A DNA stretch of 64,000 bases from Paracoccus jeotgali (GCF_002865605.1 NZ_CP025583.1:1096501-1160500), one strand, 5' to 3'; shown: positions 7,672 to 17,698, counted from the stretch's first letter. A program made the numbers and translations. Notes: generated by a model from the sequence alone, not told the origin.

Positions 7672-9147
7672 GTGCTGAGCCTCTCGATCCTCATCCCGCT
7701 TATCGGCGCCTTGGCGCTTGCCGCCATGCCCGCAATGCCCGAGGCCACGGCCCGACGCATCGCCATTGGCGTGGCCGCCATCCCCCTTGCCCTGTTGCTG
7801 ATCGTCTGGGCCGGTTTCCGGCCCGGCGCCGGCTTTCAATGGGTCGAAGAGATGCCTTGGATGCCCGGCCTCGGCATCGCCTGGCGGCTTGGCGTGGACG
7901 GGCTGTCGCTCAGCCTGACGCTGATGAGCGCGCTGCTGTTTCTGGCCGCCATCGCCTGGCCCATGGCGCCGCTGCCCCGTGCGCGCAGCTATTACGCGTG
8001 GTTCCTGTTCCTGATGTCGGTCTCGCTGGGGCTGTTTCTGGCGCTGGATCTGGTGATCTTCTACGTGTTCTTCGACCTCGGGCTGGTCGGCATGTATTTC
8101 CTGATCGGCCGCTGGGGTCATGGCGAGGCCGAACGCGCGGCGCTGAAGTTCTTTATCTATACCCTCGCCGGTTCGCTGCTGATCCTGATCGGGATCATCG
8201 TGCTGGCGCTGTCGATGCCGGTGCTGAGCTTCGACATGCGCGCGGTCATCGCCGCCGCCCCGCTGGACGGCACCGGGCTGACGGCGGTGCTGGTGCTGCT
8301 GGCCTTCGTCATCGGCTTCGGCATCAAGACGCCGCTGTTTCCGTTCCACACCTGGCTGCCGCCCGCCCATGTCAACGCGCCCGGCCCGGTCTCGGCGATC
8401 CTGGCCGGGGTGTTGCTGAAGATGGGGACATACGGGCTGATCCGGCTGGCGATGCAGATGATGCCCGCCACCTTCGCCGATTGGGCGATGCCGATCGCGG
8501 TGGTGGCGGTGATCTCGATCCTGTGGGGGGCGATCGTGGCGCTGGGGCAGAGCGATCTGAAGCGCCGCATCGCCTATACCTCGGTCAACCACATGGGCTA
8601 CACCGTGCTGGGGATCGCGGTCGCGGGCTCGGCCCTGGGGTCAGAGGCCGCGCGGGCCATGGCGCTGACCGGGGCGGTGGTCGAGATGATCGCGCATGGG
8701 CTGATCACCGGCGCGCTGTTCCTGATCGCCGGCGCCTTTTGGCAGCGGGCCGAGGAGTACGAGATGGACAGCTATGGCGGGCTCGCGCGCCTCGCGCCCC
8801 GGTTGACCGGGGCCACCGTGCTGGCCTCCTTCGCCTCGCTGGGGCTGCCGGGGCTGGCAGGTTTCGTGGCCGAGCTGCACATCTTTCTGGGCGCCTTTGC
8901 GGTCTATCCCTGGCTCGCGGCCGTGGGCCTGATCGGGCTGCTGATCACGGCGGCGCTGTTTCTGGACATCCTGCGGCGCGTCTTCTTCGGCGATCTGCCC
9001 AAGGCGCGAGAGAGCTTCACCGACCTGACGCAGACCGAAATCGGCATCCTCGCCGGCCTTCTGGCGCTGGTGGTGCTGATCGGTGTCTGGCCCGGCTGGC
9101 TTCTGGGCCTGATCGGCGCCGCTTCGCTGCTGCCAATGGCGGGCTGA
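7672..9147 (+). CDS. nuoM: Complex-I-like antiporter subunit NuoM
   Basis: 491-residue NuoM/ND4 homologue with about 14 transmembrane segments. Motifs: WRLGVDGLSLSLTLMSALLF, FFDLGLVGMYFLIGRWG, GFGIKTPLFPFHTWLPPAHV (with the central Lys), APGPVSAILAGVLLKMGTYG and DLKRRIAYTSVNHMGYTVLG, all typical of subunit M. Translation starts at GTG 3 nt after the nuoL stop. One of three antiporter-like pumping subunits of the cluster. Confidence 0.92.
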   Translation: MLSLSILIPLIGALALAAMPAMPEATARRIAIGVAAIPLALLLIVWAGFRPGAGFQWVEEMPWMPGLGIAWRLGVDGLSLSLTLMSALLFLAAIAWPMAPLPRARSYYAWFLFLMSVSLGLFLALDLVIFYVFFDLGLVGMYFLIGRWGHGEAERAALKFFIYTLAGSLLILIGIIVLALSMPVLSFDMRAVIAAAPLDGTGLTAVLVLLAFVIGFGIKTPLFPFHTWLPPAHVNAPGPVSAILAGVLLKMGTYGLIRLAMQMMPATFADWAMPIAVVAVISILWGAIVALGQSDLKRRIAYTSVNHMGYTVLGIAVAGSALGSEAARAMALTGAVVEMIAHGLITGALFLIAGAFWQRAEEYEMDSYGGLARLAPRLTGATVLASFASLGLPGLAGFVAELHIFLGAFAVYPWLAAVGLIGLLITAALFLDILRRVFFGDLPKARESFTDLTQTEIGILAGLLALVVLIGVWPGWLLGLIGAASLLPMAG

Positions 9148-9148
9148 G

Positions 9149-10540
9149 ATGCCGGTCGGCGACCTCGCCCCCGAACTCGCGGTCCTCGTGACGGCGGTGC
9201 TGGTGCTGCTGCTGGCGATGTTCATCCCGCAGCGGCGGCATGGGCTGTGCGCGGCGCTGGCGCTGGCCGGTCTAGCGGTGGCGGCGTTGATCGCTGTCGC
9301 GCAGTTCGACGCGCACCGGCTGACCTTTTCTGGCACCTTCGCGCTGGACGCGGCGACAGGGGCGGCGCGGGTGATGATCCTGACCGTCACCGCGCTGTGT
9401 GTGCTGCTGTCGCCCGGCTGGTTCGCCAGCGACCGCCGCCATGGTGAGGTCTACGCCATGCTGCTGTTTTCGACGCTCGGCGCCATGGCGATGGCCGGGG
9501 CGGCGGATCTGATGCAGCTGGTGATCGGGCTGCTGCTGTCGTCGATCACCAGCTATGTGCTGGCCGCCTATCACCGCGACTGGTCGATCTCGGTCGAGGC
9601 GGGGATGAAGTATTTCCTGATCGGCGCGCTTGCCAACGCGCTGATGGTGATCGGGGTGGTGCTGGTGCTGGGGATGACCGGCAGCACCGGCTATGCCGGG
9701 CTGAAGGGGGCGGCGCTGACGGATGCGCTGGCGCTGGTCGGGCTGATGCTGGTGCTGATCGGGCTGCTGTTCAAGCTGGGCGCGATGCCGGCGCATACAT
9801 GGGTGCCCGATGTGGCCGAGGGCGCGCCAGCCCCCGCCGCGGCGTTTCTGACCACCGTGCCCAAGATCCCCGCCGCCCTCGCACTGATCCGGCTGGTCGC
9901 GCTGTTTCCGCCCGAAGGGGCGCTGCGCCTGCTGATCGCGCTGATCGCGGCGGCGACCATGACGCTGGGGAACCTCGCCGCGCTGTGGCAGGACGATGTG
10001 CGCCGGCTGATCGGCTGGTCCTCGGTCAGTCAGGCGGGCTATGCGCTGATGGCCGTGGCGGTGGTGGGGCTGTCGGGCGAGGCGCTGCCGGCGCTGATCG
10101 TCTTCATCGGCGCCTATGCGCTGGCCACGCTGACCGCTTTCGCCGTCGTCACCCATCTGCGTGGCCGCACCGGGCTGGGCGATTATGCGGGCCTGCTGAG
10201 GCAGCAACCGCTGGCCGCTTCGGCGCTGATCATCGCGTTCCTGTCGCTGGTCGGCATCCCGCCGCTGGTCGGGTTTCTGGGCAAGTTCGCGCTGTTTCTT
10301 GCTGCGATCGAGGGCGGCTTTGCCTGGCTCGCACTGCTGGCGGTGGCCAATTCGGTGCTGTCGCTGTTCTACTATGCCCGCGTCATCGCGCCGATGATCT
10401 TTCAGCCCGCCGCGGACGCGCCCGAAACGCTCGACCGCCACAGCAAGGCGGTGATGGTCGTCGCGGCGGCGGCGCTGGTTCTGCTGCCGGTGGTGGGCGG
10501 GCTGATCTGGCCGGCGCTGCCCGTGGGGCTTTTGCCATAG
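9149..10540 (+). CDS. nuoN: Complex-I-like antiporter subunit NuoN
   Basis: 463-residue NuoN/ND2 homologue, 13-14 transmembrane segments. Core motifs are LVIGLLLSSITSYVLAAYHR, KYFLIGALANALMVIGVVLV, FKLGAMPAHTWVPDVAEGAP and DDVRRLIGWSSVSQAGYALM. It starts 1 nt after the nuoM stop and is the last gene of the complex-I-like operon: all eight Nuo-type genes lie within 8.0 kb with overlaps or gaps of at most 3 nt. The next gene, an ornithine cyclodeaminase, is 77 nt away and has its own strong ribosome site. Confidence 0.92.
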   Translation: MPVGDLAPELAVLVTAVLVLLLAMFIPQRRHGLCAALALAGLAVAALIAVAQFDAHRLTFSGTFALDAATGAARVMILTVTALCVLLSPGWFASDRRHGEVYAMLLFSTLGAMAMAGAADLMQLVIGLLLSSITSYVLAAYHRDWSISVEAGMKYFLIGALANALMVIGVVLVLGMTGSTGYAGLKGAALTDALALVGLMLVLIGLLFKLGAMPAHTWVPDVAEGAPAPAAAFLTTVPKIPAALALIRLVALFPPEGALRLLIALIAAATMTLGNLAALWQDDVRRLIGWSSVSQAGYALMAVAVVGLSGEALPALIVFIGAYALATLTAFAVVTHLRGRTGLGDYAGLLRQQPLAASALIIAFLSLVGIPPLVGFLGKFALFLAAIEGGFAWLALLAVANSVLSLFYYARVIAPMIFQPAADAPETLDRHSKAVMVVAAAALVLLPVVGGLIWPALPVGLLP

Positions 10541-10617
10541 ACGCCGCACTCCGTTGAAACAGTTGACGGCTGTCCTGCAATTCGCACTCTGTCAGCGGAC
10601 CTCAGAAGGAAGCCCCC

Positions 10618-11682
10618 ATGTCGATCGCCACGCCCGGCCCCTATAGCCTCGTTCCCTTTGTCAGCGTCGACGACATGATGCGTCTGATCGCTGACACCGG
10701 CGTGGAAAAGATGCTGCGCGACCTTGCGGACTATATCGAGGACGACTTCAAGCGGTGGGACAGCTTTGACAAGACGCCCCGCATTGCCGCCCATTCCGAT
10801 GATGGCGTGATCGAGCTGATGCCGACCTCGGACGGGCTGACCTATGGCTTCAAATATGTGAACGGGCATCCGTTGAACACCCGCGACGGCCGCCAGACCG
10901 TCACCGCCTTTGGCGTGCTGGCCGATGTGGCGACCGGCTATCCCCGCCTGCTGACCGAGATGACGCTGCTGACCGCCATGCGCACCGCCGCCACCTCGGC
11001 GCTGGCCGGGCGCTATCTGATGCCGCAGGGTGCGCGGGTCATGGCGATGATCGGCAATGGGGCGCAGTCAGAGTTCCAGTGCCTCGCCTTCAAGGCGATC
11101 TGCGGGATCGACACGGTGCGGCTGTATGACATCGACGACCGCGCGACGCAGAAACTGGCCCGGAACCTCGCCGATGGCGGACTGCGGATCGTCGAATGCG
11201 CCTCGAGCCAGCAGGCCATAGAGGGCGCGCAGATCGTCACCACCTGCACCGCCGACAAGCAATATGCGACCATCCTGACCGACAACATGGTCGGCGCGGG
11301 CATCCACATCAACGCCATCGGCGGCGACTGCCCTGGCAAGACCGAACTGCATCCCGACATCCTGCGCCGCTCGCGGATCTTCGTCGAGTTTCCCGAACAG
11401 ACCCGGATCGAGGGCGAGATCCAGCAGCTCGACCCCGACCACCCGGTGACCGAGCTTTGGCAGGTCTTTGCCGGGCAGGCCCCCGGCCGGCAGAGTTCTG
11501 CCGAGGTGACGCTGTTCGACAGCGTCGGCTTTGCGGTCGAGGATTTCTCGGCCCTGCGCTATATCCGCGACCGGCTGAAGGTGCTGCCCTATTTCACCGA
11601 TCTCGACCTGCTGGCCGACCCTGACGATCCGCGCGATCTCTATGGCATGATCCGGCGGCGGGCCGAGGCGGTGGAGGTTTAA
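10618..11682 (+). CDS. ocd: Ornithine cyclodeaminase
   Basis: 354-residue member of the ornithine cyclodeaminase/mu-crystallin family; converts L-ornithine to L-proline and ammonia with bound NAD. Length and N-terminus (VPFVSVDDMMRLIADTGVEK) match true Ocd. Substrate-site stretch PRIAAHSDDGVIELMPTSDG and FKYVNGHP; Rossmann motif MAMIGNGAQSEFQ. GAAGGAAG lies just upstream of the ATG. A distant paralogue in the window (18659-19621) is the iminosuccinate reductase BhcD, shorter by 34 residues and lacking this N-terminal pattern, so the two can be told apart. It stands alone, convergent with guaD. Confidence 0.9.
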   Translation: MSIATPGPYSLVPFVSVDDMMRLIADTGVEKMLRDLADYIEDDFKRWDSFDKTPRIAAHSDDGVIELMPTSDGLTYGFKYVNGHPLNTRDGRQTVTAFGVLADVATGYPRLLTEMTLLTAMRTAATSALAGRYLMPQGARVMAMIGNGAQSEFQCLAFKAICGIDTVRLYDIDDRATQKLARNLADGGLRIVECASSQQAIEGAQIVTTCTADKQYATILTDNMVGAGIHINAIGGDCPGKTELHPDILRRSRIFVEFPEQTRIEGEIQQLDPDHPVTELWQVFAGQAPGRQSSAEVTLFDSVGFAVEDFSALRYIRDRLKVLPYFTDLDLLADPDDPRDLYGMIRRRAEAVEV

Positions 11683-11709
11683 GGGTCGCGCGGGCCCGAC
11701 GTGATGACC

Positions 11710-11804
11710 GTCTGGCGCGGCCCGACTGACAGCACCGACAAAGGCACCGCAAATCCAGCGCCGGGGCCGGTTCGTGATCCTGCTCGAATGGGACAGCGCC
11801 AGAC
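11710..11804. repeat. Inverted repeat between convergent ocd and guaD
   Basis: A perfect 9-bp inverted repeat, GTCTGGCGC and GCGCCAGAC, with 77 bp between the arms, fills most of the space between the two convergent stop codons. It could form the base of a long hairpin that ends transcription from either side. There is no U-tract, so function is uncertain. Confidence 0.3.
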
Positions 11805-11807
11805 AGC

Positions 11808-13100
11808 TCAGCCCTTGCCCCGCCCCGCCTTCATCGGCCTACCGGCGATATAGGTCTCGGCGATGGCGCGGTCGCAGCCCATGATCTGCAGGATGAACAG
11901 CTCTTCCGACAGGGTCTGAGCGCGGGCCATGCGCAGGGCCATGGCGGGGGTGGCGCGGGCGTTCAGCACCACCAGATCGGCGGCGCTGCCGGGGGCGAGG
12001 GTGCCGATCTCGTCCGCCATCCCCAAGGCCAGCGCATTGCCGCGCGTGGCCCAGTGGAACGCGGCAAAGGGGGTCAGCTTCTGGCCGCGAAGCTGCATGA
12101 TCTTGTAACCCTCGGCCAGCGTCGCCAGCATCGACCAGCTGGTGCCGCCGCCGATATCGGTGGCGATGCCGCTGACCACGCCGGCCGCGCGCAGCCCGTC
12201 CGCGTCGAACAGGCCCGAGCCGAGAAACAGGTTCGAGGTCGGGCAGAACACCGCGCGCGCGCCGGTTTCCGCCATCCGCGCGATCTCGCGCGGTTCCAGA
12301 TGAATGGAATGGCCCAGCAGCGTGCGCGGCCCGACCAGGCCATAAGTTTCGTAGACGTCCAGATAATCCCGCGCCTGCGGGTAAAGCTGCAGGGTCAGCG
12401 CGATCTCGTCGCGGTTTTCCGACATGTGGGTCTGGATGTGGCAATCGGGGTGTTCAGCCGCCAGCGCCCCCGCCGCCTGCAACTGCTCGGGCGTCGAGGT
12501 GATCGCGAAACGCGGCGTCACCGCATAGCGCAGCCGGCCGCGTCCGTGCCAGTCGCGGATCAGCGCCTTGCTGTCGTCATAGCTGGATTGCGCGGTGTCG
12601 TGCACGGCCGGGATGGCGCCGCGATCCATCATCACCTTGCCCGCGACAAGCGCCATCTCGCGGTCGAGCGCGGCGCCGAACAGCGCCTCGGCACTGGCGC
12701 GGTGCGAGGAGCAGAAGGCCACCGCGCTGGTGGTGCCATGCATCGCCAGCATGTCGAGGAAATGCCCGGCCATGGTCCGCGAATGGTCGGGATCTGCGAA
12801 TTCAGCCTCGGCCGGGAAGGTGTAATCCTGCAGCCAGTCCAGCAATTGCGCGCCCCAGCTGGCCACGACCTGCAGTTGCGGAAAGTGGATATGCGGGTCG
12901 ATGAAGCCGGGCAGGATCAGATGCGGGCGGTGATCGATCTCGGCCAGACCGTCCTGACGCAGGGCGCTGTAATCGCCCACCGCCTCGATCCGGCCGGCGT
13001 CGGTGACGATGGCGCCGTCTTCGATATAGCGGTGATGGTCAGCGGTCTCGGCGGGGTCGGCGTGGAAATCGAGGATGCGGCCGCGGATCAACTGACGCAT
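11808..13100 (-). CDS. guaD: Guanine deaminase
   Basis: 430-residue zinc amidohydrolase that hydrolyses guanine to xanthine and ammonia, feeding the xanthine dehydrogenase encoded upstream. Metal and substrate motifs in order: D69-PHIHFPQ (H70, H72), HIQTHMSEN, GHSIHLEP and ATDIGGGTSWSM, with the typical FLDMLAMHGTTSA stretch. Length is usual for bacterial GuaD of the amidohydrolase class. It is the last gene of xdhA-xdhB-xdhC-guaD; its start overlaps the end of xdhC by 13 nt, which indicates translational coupling. Confidence 0.94.
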   Translation of the reverse strand: MRQLIRGRILDFHADPAETADHHRYIEDGAIVTDAGRIEAVGDYSALRQDGLAEIDHRPHLILPGFIDPHIHFPQLQVVASWGAQLLDWLQDYTFPAEAEFADPDHSRTMAGHFLDMLAMHGTTSAVAFCSSHRASAEALFGAALDREMALVAGKVMMDRGAIPAVHDTAQSSYDDSKALIRDWHGRGRLRYAVTPRFAITSTPEQLQAAGALAAEHPDCHIQTHMSENRDEIALTLQLYPQARDYLDVYETYGLVGPRTLLGHSIHLEPREIARMAETGARAVFCPTSNLFLGSGLFDADGLRAAGVVSGIATDIGGGTSWSMLATLAEGYKIMQLRGQKLTPFAAFHWATRGNALALGMADEIGTLAPGSAADLVVLNARATPAMALRMARAQTLSEELFILQIMGCDRAIAETYIAGRPMKAGRGKG

Positions 13101-13846
13101 GGGGTCTCCGTTCGGGCATGGGCGGACAGGCGGACGAGCAGCTCGGCGGCGGTGAAGGCCGCGATGACGGCGGGGCGCTTGTCGGGGTGGCGGATGCCGC
13201 CATCGGGGCCGGGCAGGGCGCCGATGGCGCAGACGAGGCGGGCGGGATCGACCTGCTGCCCCCTGGCAAAGCGGCGGAACTGGGCGCGCTTGCTGGCGCT
13301 GCCGATCATGCCGACATAGGCGAGGTCGGGGCGGCGCAGCGCCTCGACCGCCAGCAGGAAATCGAGCGCGTGGTCATGGGTCAGGATCACCACCGCGCTG
13401 CCGGGTTCTGCCGCCCGGATCTCGGCCTCGGGCAGCACGCTGAGGCGGGTGTCGAGATGGGCGGGGGCGAGGGACAGCTCGGCCTCGCGGCTGTCGATCA
13501 GGGTCGGGCGGATCGGCAGCGGGTCAAGCGCCAGCGCCAGCGCCCGCCCGACATGGCCGGCGCCAAAGATCAGCGCGCGGGGCAGGGTCTGCGGCGTGGG
13601 CTCCCCCCGGTCGAGGCCCAGCCAGACCCGGCCGCCGCAGCATTGCCCGATCTGGGGGCCAAGCGGCACATCCATCTGCGCGCTGTCCTCGCCCCGGCGC
13701 AGCATCTGCCGCGCCCGGTCGATGGCCATGTATTCCAGCTGCCCGCCGCCGATGGTGCCCTGCAGGGTCTCAAGGCCCACGAACATCTCGGCCCCTTCCT
13801 CGCGCGGGGTCGAGCCGAGGGCGCGCAGGACGCGGACGCGGATCAT
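13088..13846 (-). CDS. xdhC: Xanthine dehydrogenase accessory protein XdhC
   Basis: 252-residue XdhC: binds molybdenum cofactor, supports its terminal sulfuration and inserts it into XdhB; not part of the mature enzyme. The N-terminal XdhC/CoxI domain shows VRVLRALGSTPREEGAEM, then GTIGGGQLEYMAIDRAR and the GQCCGG motif; the C-terminal Rossmann domain starts ALIFGAGHVGRALALAL. I start at the ATG whose first base pair overlaps the xdhB stop (ATGA); the longer open frame upstream is antisense to nothing but lies inside xdhB and has no family similarity. Confidence 0.9.
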   Translation of the reverse strand: MIRVRVLRALGSTPREEGAEMFVGLETLQGTIGGGQLEYMAIDRARQMLRRGEDSAQMDVPLGPQIGQCCGGRVWLGLDRGEPTPQTLPRALIFGAGHVGRALALALDPLPIRPTLIDSREAELSLAPAHLDTRLSVLPEAEIRAAEPGSAVVILTHDHALDFLLAVEALRRPDLAYVGMIGSASKRAQFRRFARGQQVDPARLVCAIGALPGPDGGIRHPDKRPAVIAAFTAAELLVRLSAHARTETPCVS

Positions 13847-16149
13847 CTGCGCAGCCTCTCGATCGCCATCAGCACGCGCTCCGGCGTGGCGGGGGCGTCG
13901 AGCAGCGCCGGCTGGCCGGTGGGCGAGACCGAGGCCACGGCCATGTTGATCGCCTCGAACACGCTGATCGGCAGCATGAAGGGCGGCTCGCCCACGGCTT
14001 TCGAGCCCTTGATCGTGCGTTCGGCGTTTTCCGACCACTCGGCCAGCTTGACGTTGAAGATGCGCGGCCGGTCCGAGGCGAGCGGGATCTTGTAGGTCGA
14101 CGGCGCATGCGTCCGCAGCCGCCCCTTGTCGTCCCACCACAGTTCTTCGCTGGTCAGCCAGCCTGCGCCCTGGACGAAGGCGCCCTCGACCTGGCCCTTG
14201 TCGATGGCCGGGTTCAGCGAGCGGCCTACATCATGCAGCACATCGCTGCGGTCGATGACATATTCGCCGGTCAGCGTATCGACCGAGACCTCGGACACCG
14301 CAGCCCCGTAGGCGTAGTAATAGAAGGGCCGGCCGCGTCCGGTCTTGCGGTCCCAATGGATGTCCGGCGTGCGGTAATAGCCGGCGGCGGACAGATGGAT
14401 GCGGTCCAGATAGGCGGCCTCGATCACCTCGGCAAAGGGGATGACATCGGCGCCGGCGATGACGTGGCCGGCCTCGAACCGCACATCCGCCGGGGCCACT
14501 TCGCGGGTGCGGGCCACGAACTCGACCAGCCGGGCGCGGATCTGTTCGGCGGCGTTCAGCGCGGCCATGGCATTCAGGTCGGTGCCGCTCGACGCCGCGG
14601 TGGCCGAGGTGTTGGGCACCTTTTCCGTCGTCGTCTTGGTGATCTTGATCCGCGACAGATCGACCTGAAACGCCTCGGCCACGACCTGCGCGACCTTGGT
14701 GTTCAGGCCCTGACCCATCTCGGTCCCGCCATGGTTCAGGTGGATCGAGCCGTCGGTATAGATGTGGATCAGCGCGCCCGCCTGGTTGAAATGCGTGGCG
14801 GTGAAGCTGATGCCGAACTTGACCGGCGTCAGCGCGATCCCCTTGCGGATGACGCCGCCCCTGGCGTTCCAGTCCAGCACCGCCTGACGGCGCGCGTGAT
14901 AGTCGCTGCTGGCTTCCAACTCGTCCAGGATGCGCGGCAGGATCTGGTCGGTGACCTCTTGATGATACGGCGTCAACTGCCCGTTGCGATACAGGTTCGC
15001 GCGCCGGACCTGCAGCGGATCAAGGCCGAGGCGATAGGCGATCTGTTCCACAATCCGCTCGGCCACGATGACGCCTTGCGGGCCGCCGAAGCCGCGAAAG
15101 GCGGTGTTGCTGACGGTGTTGGTGCGCATCGGATGGCTGCGCAGCTCGACATCGGGATAGAAATAGGCGTTGTCGGCGTGAAACAGCGCCCGGTCGGTCA
15201 CCGCGCCGGACAGGTCGGCAGAGAAACCGCAGCGGGCATACCAGTCGCCGCTGACGGCTAGGATGCGGCCCTGATCGTCAAAGCCGACCTCGTAATCGAC
15301 CACGAAATCATGGCGCTTGCCGGTCGCGGTCATGTCGTCGTCGCGGTCGGGGCGCAGCTTGACCGCGCGTCCCAGCCGCTTGGCCGCCACCGCCGCCACG
15401 CAGGCGAACAGGTTCATCTGGGTTTCCTTGCCGCCAAAGCCGCCGCCCATGCGGCGCACATTGACGACGACCGCACTGGCCGGAACGCCCAGCACATGCG
15501 CGACCATATGCTGCACCTCGGTCGGGTGCTGGGTCGAGACGTGGATCGTGACCTCGTCATCCTCGCCCGGCAGCGCCATGGCGATCTGGCCTTCGAGATA
15601 GAAGTGATCCTGCCCGCCGATCCGCATCCGGCCCGAGATCCGGTTCGGCGCGGCTGCCAGCCCGGCGGCGGCATCGCCGCGCTTCAGGGTCAGCGGCTCG
15701 GTCACGTAGCCCATGCCCGCGTCGCGGGCTTCGATGGGGTCAAGCGCGTGGGGCAGCACGTCATAGTCGATCCGCGCCTTGTGGGCGGCGCGGCGGGCCT
15801 GATCGCGGGTCTCGGCCAGCACCGCAAAGACCGGCTGGCCCCAGTACCGCACCTCGCCATCGGCAAAGACCGGGTCGTCGTTCTTGCCGGTGGGCGCCAC
15901 GTCATTGACGCCGGGCAGGTCGGCGGCGGTCATCACCCCCAGCACGCCGGGACTGGCCAGCGTGTCGGTGAAATCCATCCCGGTGATCTTGCCATGGGCG
16001 CATTGCGACAGGCCCAGATAGGCGTGGATCAGCCCCTGCGGCTCGGGCAGGTCGTCGGTGTAATCGGCGCGGCCGGTGACATGCTTGATCGCGCTGTCAT
16101 GCGGGATCGAGCTGTGGGCATGGCCCAGTTGCTGGTTTGCGTCCTTCAT
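13843..16149 (-). CDS. xdhB: Xanthine dehydrogenase molybdopterin-binding subunit
   Basis: 768-residue large subunit that hydroxylates hypoxanthine and xanthine at the Mo site. Visible motifs: HVTGRADYTDDLPEP at the N-terminus, VRRMGGGFGGKETQ around the cofactor, NTAFRGFGGPQG for substrate binding, GTEMGQGLNTKVAQ, and KAVGEPPFMLP near the end with the catalytic base E721. Full length for the bacterial two-subunit enzyme. Sits 2 nt after xdhA and overlaps xdhC. Confidence 0.95.
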   Translation of the reverse strand: MKDANQQLGHAHSSIPHDSAIKHVTGRADYTDDLPEPQGLIHAYLGLSQCAHGKITGMDFTDTLASPGVLGVMTAADLPGVNDVAPTGKNDDPVFADGEVRYWGQPVFAVLAETRDQARRAAHKARIDYDVLPHALDPIEARDAGMGYVTEPLTLKRGDAAAGLAAAPNRISGRMRIGGQDHFYLEGQIAMALPGEDDEVTIHVSTQHPTEVQHMVAHVLGVPASAVVVNVRRMGGGFGGKETQMNLFACVAAVAAKRLGRAVKLRPDRDDDMTATGKRHDFVVDYEVGFDDQGRILAVSGDWYARCGFSADLSGAVTDRALFHADNAYFYPDVELRSHPMRTNTVSNTAFRGFGGPQGVIVAERIVEQIAYRLGLDPLQVRRANLYRNGQLTPYHQEVTDQILPRILDELEASSDYHARRQAVLDWNARGGVIRKGIALTPVKFGISFTATHFNQAGALIHIYTDGSIHLNHGGTEMGQGLNTKVAQVVAEAFQVDLSRIKITKTTTEKVPNTSATAASSGTDLNAMAALNAAEQIRARLVEFVARTREVAPADVRFEAGHVIAGADVIPFAEVIEAAYLDRIHLSAAGYYRTPDIHWDRKTGRGRPFYYYAYGAAVSEVSVDTLTGEYVIDRSDVLHDVGRSLNPAIDKGQVEGAFVQGAGWLTSEELWWDDKGRLRTHAPSTYKIPLASDRPRIFNVKLAEWSENAERTIKGSKAVGEPPFMLPISVFEAINMAVASVSPTGQPALLDAPATPERVLMAIERLRR

Positions 16150-16151
16150 CG

Positions 16152-17615
16152 TCAGGCCCCCACTGCTTGATCCAACCGGACCGGCAGTCCGGGTTCCGAG
16201 CGTTCCAGCCAGAAGCGGCGGAACAGGTTCGCCGCCACCGTCGCGCGATACTCGGCCGAGGCGCGCATGTCCGACAGCGGCGTGAAGTCATCGGCCACGG
16301 CGCGCGCGGCGGCGTCAAAGGCGGCCTCGGCAAAGGGCTGGCCGCGCAGCGCGGCCTCGGCCCCGGTGGCGCGTTTGGGCACGCCCGCCATGCCGCCGAA
16401 GGCGATGCGCGCATCGGTGATCATACCCCCATCGACGGTAATCGCAAAGCCTGCCGCGACCGAGCTGATGTCGCTTTCGCGCCGCTTGCTGATCTTGTAG
16501 GCGGCAAGCTGGGCGTTTTCATCGACCGGAATGACGATGGTTTCGACGAACTCATCCGCCGCGCGGTCCTGCTTGCCGTAGTCGATGAAGAAATCCTCGA
16601 TCGCGATCTCGCGCCGGTTGTCGCCACGGCGCAGCACGATCCGCGCGCCAAGCGCGATCAGCAGCGGGGGCGTGTCGCCGATGGGCGAGCCATTGGCGAT
16701 ATTGCCGCCGATGGTGCCCATGTTGCGCACCTGCCAGCCGCCGATCCGCAGCCAGTATTCGCGCGCGGCGGGCAGATGGCGGGCGATCAGGGGCAGCGCC
16801 TCGGTATAGGTGACGCCCGCGCCAAGCCGGATCTCGCGCCCGGAGGCGGTGTCGGTGATCTCGATATCCTTCATCAGATGCCCGATGAAGACGGCGGGCG
16901 AGATGTCGCGCAGGAACTTGGTCACCCACAGCCCGACATCGGTCGCCCCGGCAATCATGCGCGCGCCCGGATATTCGGCCAGCACCTTGGCCAGATCGGC
17001 GCTGTCGGCGGGGATGATCGCCTGCTGACCCTGCTTTTCCAGCGTCACCCGCTGACCCCACATCGCGCGCAACTGCTGCGCGACCCGGTCGCGTTCCACC
17101 GCCAGCCGGTCGGCGGTCTGGCCGCCCGCATCCATCGCGGCGACCGCTGCCTTGATGATCGGCTCATAGCCGGTGCAGCGGCACAGATTGCCCTGCAGCG
17201 CAGTCTCGATCCGGGCCGGGCCGGCATCGGGATCGGCCATCCACAGCCCATACAGCGACATGACGATGCCGGGCGTGCAGAACCCGCACTGGCTGCCATG
17301 ATGGTCGATCATCGCCTGCTGGATCGCGTGCAGCCCGCCGCCGGGGGCAGACATGCCCTCGATGGTGACGACATGGCAGCCATGGACCGAGGCGAGAAAG
17401 CGGATGCAGGCATTCACCGGCTCATAGATCAGCCCGTCCGGGGTCAGCCGGCCGACCAGCACGGTGCAGGCGCCGCAATCGCCCTCGGCGCAGCCTTCCT
17501 TGGTGCCGGTCAGGCGGCGGGTCAGGCGCAGGTAATCCAGCAAGGTGTCGGCGGGGCCGACCTCGGTCAGCGCGACCTCGGACCCGTTCAGCAGAAATCT
17601 CATCTGATGTTCCAT
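16152..17615 (-). CDS. xdhA: Xanthine dehydrogenase small subunit, 2Fe-2S and FAD
   Basis: 487-residue small subunit with an N-terminal plant-type [2Fe-2S] domain (C42, C47, C50 in [11 protein letters not shown]), the second [2Fe-2S] domain ([14 protein letters not shown] and CRCTGYEPI), and the FAD domain ([20 protein letters not shown]). It passes electrons from XdhB to NAD. The start MEHQMRF has AAGGGGAAG upstream; an upstream in-frame ATG (17654) has no such site. First gene of xdhABC-guaD; divergent from a LysR gene 115 bp away. Confidence 0.95.
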   Translation of the reverse strand: MEHQMRFLLNGSEVALTEVGPADTLLDYLRLTRRLTGTKEGCAEGDCGACTVLVGRLTPDGLIYEPVNACIRFLASVHGCHVVTIEGMSAPGGGLHAIQQAMIDHHGSQCGFCTPGIVMSLYGLWMADPDAGPARIETALQGNLCRCTGYEPIIKAAVAAMDAGGQTADRLAVERDRVAQQLRAMWGQRVTLEKQGQQAIIPADSADLAKVLAEYPGARMIAGATDVGLWVTKFLRDISPAVFIGHLMKDIEITDTASGREIRLGAGVTYTEALPLIARHLPAAREYWLRIGGWQVRNMGTIGGNIANGSPIGDTPPLLIALGARIVLRRGDNRREIAIEDFFIDYGKQDRAADEFVETIVIPVDENAQLAAYKISKRRESDISSVAAGFAITVDGGMITDARIAFGGMAGVPKRATGAEAALRGQPFAEAAFDAAARAVADDFTPLSDMRASAEYRATVAANLFRRFWLERSEPGLPVRLDQAVGA

Positions 17616-17698
17616 GGCTTCCCCTTGCTGTGGACTGTCCCGAGCCTTCAGCATAGGCGCGAAAAACCGTTTGCGAAATCGGCCGCGTCGCGGAAGAC

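Noticed and set aside
5632..8592. A 986-residue minus-strand open frame opposite nuoK-nuoM
   Set aside because: Composition is dominated by Q, R, H, D and G, typical of antisense of membrane-protein genes with strong third-position GC. The plus-strand frames are recognisable complex I subunits.
10552..10560. Half site CGTTGAAAC of the purine palindrome upstream of ocd
   Set aside because: Only one arm is present and the left side shows no match, so it is probably chance.
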